Assembly (NCBI RefSeq): GCF_902459465.1
Contig: NW_022985698.1
Location: 248,001-312,000 of the forward strand
DNA from: Asterias rubens
Taxonomy: Eukaryota; Echinodermata; Asteroidea; Forcipulatida; Asteriidae
Reading direction: 5' to 3'
Length of the DNA stretch: 64,000 bases
The notes below the pieces were generated by a model. That model was not told the DNA's origin and ran no database searches. It was given only the letters and a program-made list of their open reading frames with translations. Within the stretch, counting starts at the first letter, position 1. Each line of letters opens with the position of its first letter. Below are positions 11,971-23,900 of the stretch, one piece after another. The position numbers were made by a program, and so were the translations under genes.

Positions 11971-14900
11971 ATTTCCAGGCATGGAGAATGTCCCTCTGCG
12001 GATCAAACCAAGGCCTTCATCCAGGTGTGTACAAACTTCATTGCTAAGAACCCTATGGATGTGATTGGCGTTCACTGCACGCATGGTTTCAATAGGACTG
12101 GATTCTTAATCTGTGCATTCCTGGTGGAACAGATGGACTGGAGGTAAGTGTAGAGGTCTCGTCAAAATTAATCCAGATCAGGGCCCAACTTCATGGCTCC
12201 GCTTAACGTAAGCGAAGAATTGGTGCATACGGAAACAGATAATTCCATGCTTACGGTGTACCTCAAGCGTATTTCACAGGTAATTGTGGAATTTCTGCTA
12301 GCATGCGTAATCCAATAATTTTTTGCTTACACATCTACAGTAGCTCAGAACTTTGGCACTTGCATGGTAAGCAAAGAATGGTGATCATGAGCACAGAATT
12401 TGGCGGTAAGCAGAACTATGAATTTGGGCTCTGGTTGTGTCTAACAATAGGAGACTGTTTATGAGACACTAGCAGCAGACATAACGGTCCCTTTTTGCGG
12501 CTCTGAGCGTGCGCGAGCATGCTCAATATTGCACGCGTACGTCTGAGCACTCGCAATACTGTGGAAAAGGACCGCTAAAAGTCAGTAACGTATTGTTCTT
12601 GATCTAGGTTCTACCAGCAAGTGGGATCCAGCAGACTGTTGAGCCGACTGCTTTGCTTGGTAGAGATGAGTTCACAAAGATACTGTGGGGCGTGTCCATG
12701 CAGAACTTAAAAATAATCTGAAAATTTGAGTACCCGACTCCATGTGTTGAAATGTTTTCTTTTTTTACAGTATTGATGCAGCAGTGACAGTGTTTTCTAA
12801 GAGCAGACCTCCAGGTATCTACAAAGGTCTCTATATTGATGAGCTGTACAAGAGATATGGAGATGTTGATGATACACCTATTGCACCAGAACAACCTGAT
12901 TGGTGCTCAGGTAAGGACAAATCATTCTAAACCTGTTAGTCATTAAACTGCTCTAAACTGTGAATTTTGACGTCACATGGCTGTTTTCAGAGCAAATGTT
13001 TCGGAGGAGTTGAACACAGTCTAACTTTTGCAAATTGTTTGTGTTGAATTTGTGACGTCAAAATTCGATTCGCATTCGCAGGAAGTATGAATCGAGCTTT
13101 ACCATTTACTCCTCATTTGCCCGAGCTCATTTGCCCAAAACTGAATCAGGAGTTGTATCTCGAGCTCAAAAAAAGTCCAGAGTAGGTATCTTGAGCTAAA
13201 AAAAAGTCAGAACAGGTGTGCCATGCTCAGTTTCAAGAGGCCCAAGTTTGTACATGTTTCTCCCCTTCTTCGTGACCTCCACTGGCTCAGCGTATTGAAT
13301 TCCGCACTCTTGTTTATACATACAAGTCTGTCCTTTTTCCTTTTCCAGCTCTTTGCATCCTCTGGTTGAAAGCGCTTTATAAATTTCCTTTTTATTATTA
13401 TACTTGCGTTTGAAACAGCCATAGATTTTTCAAAGGTCAAGGGCACCAAAGGGATTGTCTCCTTGGTAAAGGGCACCCTATGAGGAAATTGTAAATTTCT
13501 ACTGGAGCTTTTCAAGGGCACCAAGGCAATGACCAGGGGGCTTGGTGGCAATCGCCTTTGTTGCCTCTGTGAAGTATTAGTCCCCAAACAGCTTTAGAGC
13601 GTGATGACAATATGGCGATAGTCTAAAAATAGCTCATGGGCCCCATAGGTAAAAATGATGTTTTCCACCTAAAAAAAAAACATTTTTTTTTAACAGGCAG
13701 GCATCAGGTCTGAATTCAGATGAAAGTCTTTGATTTCCCTACTTTGAAATGTGTCCAAAATATTTGCATATATAAAGTTATAAACCACAAGGGACATTTA
13801 CTTACATGTAGTTTCCCTGATTAAAAAAATATATATAAATGCCAACAATATATTGAAAAGACAAAGTCACAACCTTTTCTGTGATTTCCTCCTGCCGCTT
13901 CCCAGGTTGTACCATAAACCAAGTGTGATCATTATGGTTAGAGATTAACAAGATTAACTGTTATTCTCCAAAAAAGAAGCAGCATCCAGCAACAGAGTTC
14001 AGCATTCTCCTGAAGACGTTCAGAGCATACTGATTGAATTGTTGAGTTGTCAACAGTACTCAAAAGAGATTTTCAAATGGTGTCATCGCAAACCTAATCT
14101 TATTATACTTCCACCATGCAAAGTTCCAAATCCTTCAAAATGTGTCTTTGTTTACTTAAAGGCAGTGGACACTATTGGTAATTACTCAAAATAATTAATA
14201 GCATAAAACATTACTTGGTAATGAGTAATGGAGAGCTGTTGATAGTATAAAACATTGTGAGAAATAGCTCCCTCTGAACTAACATAGTTTTTGAGAAAGA
14301 AGTAATTTTTTACTAAAAAATTTGAATTTGATTTTGAGACCTTAGAATTTGGTTTTGAGGTCCCAAGATCAAGCATCTGAAAGCACACTTGTGCAAAAAG
14401 GGCGATTTTTCTTCCATTATTCTCTCGCAACTTCGATGACCAATTGAGTTCAAATTTTCACAGGTTTGTTATTTTGTGCATGTATTGAGATACATCAAGT
14501 GAGAAGACTTGTCTTTGACAATTACCAATAGTATCCAGTGTCTTTAAAGGAAAGGTTGAAAGGTTGTCATTTTAAAAAAACATATGTGTTGGGTTTTATT
14601 CTTTGAAGGTTCTGATGATCGAGATGAAGATGAGATGTCATCTCCTACAAGAAGTACCGGCAAGTCTCCAGGCTCATCTAGTGGACCTCGAGGAGGTCAT
14701 GTCAATGTCAATAAACAGGTACATCTAATAATAATTAATGCTTCACAGTATGTATCACAACAAATACAGACACCGCTGAAAAGACATGCACTGAAGTAAT
14801 ACATCTAACTACTACCTTACTCCAGAAAGCGATCAGAGCATACTTTAAACAAAACTAAGATCGTGTTGAAACCAATGGTTCTTTCCAGAATCACCCCAAC

Positions 14901-17900
14901 TCAATTAGAGATTATCATTACATGTTGTTACCGCAAATCTTTACTATAACTACTACCTGGGCGGAAGGTAGACAATTTAAGAACTAGTTATTATTATTCT
15001 GACTTGTGTTTTGTTGGTAGTTTATGGAAGGAGTAACCGGTGTGAGTATTGTGACCGAGTACCAAACAGTGAACCGGTTAAGGCAGCAGATCTCCAGGAT
15101 GGCAGGATGGCCAAAGTAAGTACATCTTTTTGTTTTCATTTGTCAAAGACCAGTATCCCAACATATGCATAAAATAACAAACCTGTGAAAATCTCAGCTT
15201 AAAGGCAGTGACACTATTGGTAATTACTCAAAATAATTATTAGCATAAAACATTACTTGGTAACGAGTTATAGGAGAGGGTGATAGTATAAAACATTGTG
15301 AGAAACGTCTCCCTCTGAAGTGACATAGTTTTCGAGAAAGAAGTAATTTTCCACGAAATCAAGCACCTGAAAGCACACAACTTCGTGTGGCAAGGGTGTT
15401 TTTTTTCTTTCATAGTTATCTCGCAACTTTGCCGACCAATTAAGCTCAGGTTTGTTATTTTATGCATATGTTGAGATACACTAAGTGAGAAGACTGGTCT
15501 TTAACATTTACCAATAGTGTCCGGGGGTCTTTAATTGTTCATCGAAGTTGCAAGAAAAACAAAAAAGAAATACACCCTTTTTGCACAGAATTTGAGAAAG
15601 GCTTCAAAGCCTGAAGCCTTTCTCAGACACAAAGATTTTAATGAGGAATTACCTCTTTCTCAAAGACTTTGTTTGTGTCAGAGAGAGTTTCTCACAATGT
15701 TTATTATTATAACACCTCTTCCTTTGATTGTCTTTGTTGATTGGCCGAGAGCTTGTCACATGGTGTTGTGTATTTTAGTCTTGTAAATGTTCACCGACCA
15801 TACAGATATACAGATACATGTAGTAAACCACAGATTGCCACAGATTGTGTGAGATTTGATTTTATATGTAAACACCCGTTCGATGAAAGATGGGATGTTC
15901 TATTGAACTCGGCTCTGCATCGTTGAATAGAACATTTTATATAACACCCAAGCAGATCCTTGCCATTTGATTGGAGGATTGTCTGTCACGTGATAGCAAA
16001 TAAAAGTACCATTGCACGCTGAGTCACTCACCGTGCTTTTTCGTTCCATCTGAAAAGTACCATTGCACGCTGGCAGCGTGCAATGGTACTTTTCGGATGG
16101 AACGAAAAAGCTGAGTAAAAACATCACTGCGTGCGCGTGCCTTTGGTAACGCAGCAGGTGTTACTGCAAGGCATAAAAATTAGTAAAATTTGTAGCATTC
16201 GGCTTCTACAATTAAAAATTTTAGGCCTACGCTTTGTTTTGAAAGTTGTATCTTTCAATCAAAATGACAAAGATCTACTTGGATGTTATATAAAACAAAT
16301 AATGAATGTTTTTCATTCGTGCAATGGTGCGAATATGTTCATTCGTTGAAAGCTGGAATGTTCCATTCAACTCAACATTATTCGCACCATTGCACTCATA
16401 AACATTCATTATGTGTATACCATCTTTCAACTTATGAAAATATTTGCACCATTGCACTCATAAACATTCATTCATTGTATACAATTTTGATTACAGACAG
16501 GGTTTCCCAGGATGTCAGCCTGTCTCTCTGGATAACAAGAACCTGGCAGCTCTTAAGCATAAACCCTACAAGGTCAGCTGGAAAGCTGATGGAATCAGGT
16601 AGGGCCATTCAGAATCATCATCATTTAAGCTACAGGTGTTCCTCAAGTGTAGCCCTCCTCATGTAAATGACATTCAATTCTATTTCTTGCAGTTCTGGTT
16701 TATGTTGTTCCTAGACGGAGTGTAAAGTTGAAGTATTTCTGAGATATAGTGGAGAGCTTTTAAGTGCATTGTGGACAATGAGCATCAGCTTGAAGATGAT
16801 TCGTTAAGAGATAGGGAGCCAGTGTATTTGTTTCATAATGGGGGTGATAGAACAGGATTTTCTAAACAGTGTCACATTGCGGGCAGCAGTATTTTGGAGG
16901 CGCTGAAGATTAGAAATCTGTTTGTTAGGAAGACTGTAGTGAAGAGCGTTGCACTTGTCAAGATGAGAAGTGACAGATGCATGAATGACCTTAATCACCC
17001 AGGAGGGAATGTGTACCTGCATTGTTTTGTGATCAGATGTTTTGTTTATGTCTAGGTACATGATGTTAATCGAAGGTCCCAACAGGGTGTACATGGTCGA
17101 CCGAGACAATGTCATCTTTTGTATTCAAGATCTGACATTTCCTAGACGTAAAGAAGAGGGACATCTATCGGAAACGTTACTAGACGGGGTAAGTACAAAT
17201 TAACTCTCCCTAAAACAATCAAACCTTACTCCCATGGCTCCTTCATTCTTAAGATCATACCACCCATGTAAGTACGAGGCCTGGCAACTAGTACGACTAG
17301 TGTTGACTAGTAGTCGCGAATATTAAATCATTAGTCGAGTCGCTTCGCTGCCATGACTATACCTCACGACTATTCATGACAACGTATTATAAAACACAAT
17401 CAGACATCAGTGACACAATCCGTCAATCCTTTCAGCTTGAACTTTACTATATTGTGCTTGTGGCATTCATTGTCACAATGCATCTTGAAAATTAAACATT
17501 AGTCGCGACTAGTGTCGTAGTCGCAACTATTTGAGGTGCGACTGGTCGAGTAGTAAATTCTACTAGTTGCCCATGCCTAATAGGTACCAACCCAGTATTC
17601 TTTCTTTCCTCATGCAGTCACCTAGTGGAACACCCTTCCTGAAAGCACCATCGAAGGAGGTGTTTAAAAAAGTTGTAGCGGCACTCACATGTTGTCCATA
17701 AATTCATGGATCCTTTTTTTACTTGCACCTTCTAATTTATTTTTATTTATTTATTGTTTATCCTGGGAAATCCATTCAGTAAGAAAAACTCACTGATCTC
17801 CCATGGATCCCAGCTAATAACAATCTGCAGAAGTGCACTTAAGATAAAAGATTAAAAATTTACACCGCAAAACATTGCAAATAAAACATTGTTCTAAATT

Positions 17901-20900
17901 CATTTAATTTGCACTGTATAAAGTGGCACCCGCGATTCATCTTAAAAAAACTATCCTGTTGTTCAGTCAAATTGATTGATTGATCCACCAATGTACAGGT
18001 GTTTTTTTTATGTTGTTGTTTATGTTTACCTTGAACAGGAGATGGTTGTTGACAGAGTTGGTAGCCATGCTATTCCGAGATATCTCATATATGATGTGGT
18101 GGTATTCCAGGTAAGCTTGATCTCTCTTCCCTCTTCCATCTTAGTCATGTTTCCTTTGTTCAGTACCAGCAATGAATAATATCATTCATTGTACAGAAAG
18201 GAACCAGATCATTCCTCCTTCCAGTCTCGGTTTGGTTACATTGGTTTGAATGGGAGAAAATCAAAATGGCCGCACTATGATCAAACGGTCTATTGGGAAA
18301 AATAGCACGTATAAAATCAAAGTACAGAATTATTTGACCCTAACCAAGAGCATTGAACTCAAAATCCGGGACCACTATTAAGAATTTCATAGCGGCTGAT
18401 TTTGTGCTGGGTGTTCGAGTTTACAGAACTCTCAGAAAAGAGGAATTTATCACTGTATTAGCCAAGGAGAGAAGATGGGGAAAGAAGTTAAAGTTTTTAA
18501 TGTAGCGGGAGAACCCCAAGAGAAGTATTCCAGGGAAACACCACCCAGTCAGACTGAAAACCCAACCCACATAGCACCCCTGATTGGATTTGAACCAGGG
18601 TCCTCAGAGAGGTCGAAGGTGAGGAGAGATACCAACTACGCTAAAGTGACAGCAAAGTTGTGTACCTGGGGCCGATTTCACAAAGAGCTAAGATTGATCT
18701 TAACTGCAACTCAACGGCAGTTGCTAAGTAAAGTAATAATAATAATAATATCGAAGTCTTATTTAGCGCATGTACATGTATCTACCAACAAGGTACTCAA
18801 GGTGCTGAGTATATATACAAACTTTCAGAAAGATAGGTTATTGCAGTGATGAATTTTGAGAGCCAATTATGTAGCACCTTGTAAGGATTTACAAGTTGCT
18901 ACGGCGCTTTAAGCAGCCACAGCCAGGAACACCGGGGCGAACCCCTTCTCTTTTCGATTAGCGCACTGGGTTCTTTTACATGCGTTACACAACACACGGG
19001 ACCAACAGCTTTACGTCCCATCTGAAGGAAAGTGTGATGTCACAATCCAAATCACTGTGATAAAATACTGACAATTTGTCTTACGATGGATTTTATTGCT
19101 TTGTGAAATCAAGCCCTCTATTCTTATTTTCAGGGTCAACCTGTTGGGCATTGTGATTTTGATCGGAGATTACTGTGTATCGATAAAGAGATAATTCAGA
19201 CGAGGAATCAGCAAATCACTCAGGGGATTATTGATAAGACTAAGGAACCATTCAGCGTCAGGCGGAAAGACTTCTGGGACATCACCAAAACAAGAAGTGT
19301 ATGTATTCAAATCTTGAATCTTGAATTCTCCTACTCGTAGACATAATAATAATAAAATTAATATAATAATAATAGTTGTGGCTTCTTATATTGCGCACAT
19401 GTCCGTCGCTCAGTGATGCTCCTGGCGCTGTAACATACAGTATTTCCTGCAATATGTGGGTCTACGTTTTGAGTTAGGAGACCTAATCCTTAGATAGCAC
19501 TATGTAATGTTTTACAAGGTGCTGTGGCACAATTTGCTGCTATTATTGGACAAGGAACACCGGGGCGAACCCCTTCTTGTTTCGAAAAGTGCACTGGGTT
19601 CTTTTACATGCGTTACATAACACATGGGACCAACGGCTTTACATCCCATCCGAAGAACTCGAACCCACTCTCTGCTGATCAGAAACACAAGAGTTTGAAT
19701 TTGGTGCTGTTAACCGTTCGACCACGACTCATCCACTTTTTCTGTTTTCAAACTTGCCGTTCCTTTTGAAACTAACATTACCAAAGCTGATGAACGTAAC
19801 TCCAAATCAAAGGGGTTTTCTAATGGCAAGCTTAATTTATTTTGCCATCATTAGAAATATCAAATCTTGTACTTTCCAACGATGGTCAGCTTGGATATAT
19901 GGAGGGTGATTGTGACAAAACTACAGGGTTATTACAATTGGCCTTTGTGCTAAGGCTTGAGTGGTGTTGTGTGTGTAAGCTTGGTCGACTAAAGCCCCCT
20001 ATGGTAAGGAAAGGGTTAAGGTGATTCGCTTGCTGCCACTTCCCAAGTTGTTTGATAAACTTCATTGTGATCCCTGGCTGTATGGAAGTTACAGGTTGAA
20101 TGGCTTCTGACTGGCACCCCCGAACAAAGATATTGACAAAATAGGAAAGCAGCACTGCTAGGAGTAGATAGCTCAGTGGGTAGATAGTCAGAAGGTTGCA
20201 GGTTCATGTCCTGCTCTGGTCACTTTCTCTTTAATCAACCCCCAAAACATTTCCAGTTCTAGTTCCAGTTCTAGTTTGAAACCGTTCAACTGAAAGTGGT
20301 GTGTAAGGTGGAACCTTTAAGAACTTTAAAAAGTGTTCTAATCCTGATATCACATTGCTAGCCGACATAAAGGTCGGTTGACTGTGAACTTTGTATTCAA
20401 CGCATGATATCGTATGTGATTGGCTCTGTGAAAATGAGTCACAAGGGGGAAAATTAACTTGTTGGGTTTTATACATGGCTGAAATGAGCATACAACAAGC
20501 TTCATTTTGACATCTCTTACACACTTGTGTGATGTTTGGTTCAAAAGTTATGACCTTTTGAAAAATGGATTATCTCATAATCTAAAAATAAAACATACTG
20601 GAGAAACAGCCCGTTTCATAAAAACATTAACTATCAAAAAGAACATGTTTTATTCACCTTTATTGATTAAAAACAAAGTTTCTATTTAAGAAAATGTGAA
20701 AATGTAGACCCTAAAAAGCATAAAACCACATAAAATAAAAAATAAAACTTATTTTGTAGAGCCCGTCACATACTAATGATTCATAAATACCTCAGACAGT
20801 TTCGCTATTCCTATTGGCGGAGAGCGCGTCACGTGGGTGTGTATAAACCTTTGTTTATGACCAGTAAAAAGTGTAAAAAGTGTTGAAACATGGGCGTGAC

Positions 20901-23900
20901 ACGCGAGCTTGCACCTGTGCTCATAAGACAGTTTCTTCATTCCTATTTGTCGAGAGCAACGGCTGAAACAGTTGGTCCACATCACGCGATATGCGCGACG
21001 CGCACAGCATTCCCTTATAAGGAGTGGTTTACCCCAGGGCGACGGAGGGCCTCACCATTTCATAGCTGGAGGGGTGTTGTGTTGAAAGAAATCATTGAAC
21101 AATTATAATTGTTTGCATTTATTTAACTTTTTGACCAAAAGTGTTGATGTTTTTTGACCGAAAAGGTATTTATGAATGGGAATCAAAGTGTGTTGAATCG
21201 GTTTTCAACTAGTGGTTTAAACCCGCCGAGGCCTGGTTCTTGATAATTTACCTCGACTTTGTCTCGGTAAAATTATCAAGAACCAGGCCTCGTTGGGTTT
21301 AAACCACTAGTAGAAAACCTCTTCACCACACATTGATTCCCTTAATGAAACCATAGTGGGTGATATTTAATGGTCAAACTGCAGAAGAGTTGACTGTGTA
21401 TGTTGTAGATGCATTCATTACATGATTTCAAATTGCAGGGTTGGCATAGTTTATCCATCAAAATAAAACCACAGTGGATTATTCTGAGTGTTCAGAATGT
21501 ATCGAATGTCTCATGACCATAACAATCAACTGCATTTTCTTAACAGATTTTAGAGGGTCAGTTTTCCAAGCAGGAACTTGGTCATGAAACGGACGGTGTC
21601 ATTTTCCAGCCACAGAAAGATGTAAGTAGAATCAAACAATAGCCATGTTTTTATACTCGGCATGGTTTCTCTGCATTTGTTTTTACGGAGAGTTTTGAAG
21701 TATCAACTGATCATCCTCAATAATAGCAATAATAATAATAATGATAATTTTGCTCTGTTGCAAAACTTGTTTGTTTATAACTTTAATCAACCTTCAATCT
21801 TACTGTAAAAATACATTATAAGCGCCTTGAGTACCAGGGATGAGATTGTTCAGACTTTTGGCTGAACTCAGACTTTTTATGTCGGCCTGGTGAAGAAAAA
21901 GCAGACAATATTTGGTTTCCACAAATAAAGAAATCCTGTTCATTGGTCTACTTCTCTAGCGCTTTGGATACTGTTTCCAAAACCTTATTGGAATCTATAA
22001 CCCTGAGGAATGTCCAAATTTCAATGCACCCCTGAATATGTATTCAAGTTTCAGACTTTTTTGTCAGTATTGACTCTCACCCCTGGAGTACCTTGTTGGT
22101 AGATATGTGCGCTGTATAAGACTTTGATATTATTAATTATTATTGTATCATAGCTGCCAACTATTACAAATTTTTCGTAATTATTACGAATTTATCTGTG
22201 AATTACGAAAATACGAATTTCCTATTAAATATTACGAATTTCAACTTTCCCGCCATGGTAAAAAAAAACCTGTATAATTGTAATGCATTTATTCTTTTTC
22301 AGCTTTGAAAAGTCGAATAAACTGTTGGTATTTGATTTTGTGTAAATAGTAATCGATTCCTTGCCATTTAAATGCCATTTATATGCACTATACCACCGTC
22401 AACGACTCTGGAAGAATCATGAAAACATTCGGTTTTAATAGTATCGATATCGCTGTGCAGCAGGATACCAGCATCATCGTAAATTTATGAGAAAACGCGT
22501 GGAAACCAGCGACAGAATGCGCGCGATGCGGGCATACATGTACTTTCAAGATGGCTTCGGCGACCTGTCAAAATTCGTACGGAACTTTCTGAGATTGCAT
22601 CGTGAAACAAGACTGTTGAACGGAATTTTACAGGATTGGAAGAAAGGACAGTTTTACCATTAAAAAGCCCGTGAGAAAGTTATCATTTTATGGTTGTTTC
22701 GCGGGAGAAAAACAGCTCAAGATCTACAGTATGGACATGATGAAAATGCGTGAAAACAAGTGCATCTCGCTAACGTTAACGTTATTCAGCACACCGTGAG
22801 TTTGTTCTGTCATCATCACATTGCAATTTTTTAGAATTGTTTGAATATTCATCGTTCCTCATGGCTTCCAAAGGTAAACAGAAAGGACAATTTTACAGTA
22901 GGAAATACAGTGATAACTTTTCCTTTATCACAGTTTCACAGAAGGGGAAACAACATGCATTTTGTAAAGTATGTCGACGGGACATATCGGTAGCACACGG
23001 TGGACGGTCTGACATAGTTACACACTCCAAATCAAAACTCCATCTCACTAATGTTAAAGATGAGGCACAGACAACAAAATTGACATCATTTATGTCAAGT
23101 CAACACGATATCAATACTACTCGGGCGGAGTGTTTATTCACTGCTTTCTATTTAGAACATAATATACCTCTCTCAGCAGCAAGTCATGTGGGACCCTTGC
23201 TAAGGAAGGCTTTTCCCAATTCCGATGAGGTAAAAAAGTTCTCAAGTGCACGGACCAAGACAACATGCCTGGTGCATGAAATGGCTAGAGACTCCCAAAA
23301 TAAGATGATATCAGCTATGAAATCGAGTCCATTTTCAATATCCACAGATGGAAGCCATACTAGTGACAGCAAGTTGTACCCAATCGTCATTAATTTCTAT
23401 GATGATGTGGAAAAGCAAACCTCGTGCTCCTTATTTTCCATTCCAAATTTACAATTCAGTCAACAGGGGAAAATATTGCTAAACTTCTCACATCAGAAAT
23501 GGAGAAACATGACATTCCATGGAAAAATTGTACAGCACTAGGTTCAGACAATGCAGCAGTGATGGTTGGAATCAGGAAAGGAGTTGGAAGTTATTTGAAG
23601 GAGTGTCAACCAAATATTATTGTTCTTGGGTGCCCAAATCACCTTATTGATCTAGCTGCTAAAGCTGCTTCGTCTGCTCTACCATTTTCGATGGACTCAC
23701 TGCTTGTTGATGTTTTCTACTATCTTGAGGCCAGCGTGAATAGGAAAATGAAGTTGAGAGAATTCCAACAACTGTGCGGAAATGAAGTTCAGAAAATTCT
23801 TAAGCATGTTTGTACTCGTTGGTTGTCTCTTGGCCAGTGTTTGCCTCGCTTTCTTCATCATTGGAGAGCTTTGAGTCTCTTTTTTGAGGAGGAGATTGTA

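Noticed and set aside
13207..13587. 126-codon - strand frame
   Set aside because: Covers an interspersed repeat and a LINE fragment read in the wrong direction.
16804..17115. 103-codon - strand frame as a host gene
   Set aside because: Its sequence is a CR1/L2-like reverse-transcriptase fragment; the N-terminal part is antisense to RNGTT exon 8.
20160..20222. A tRNA gene
   Set aside because: A- and B-box-like blocks are present but no acceptor stem or anticodon arm; fits a SINE head better.
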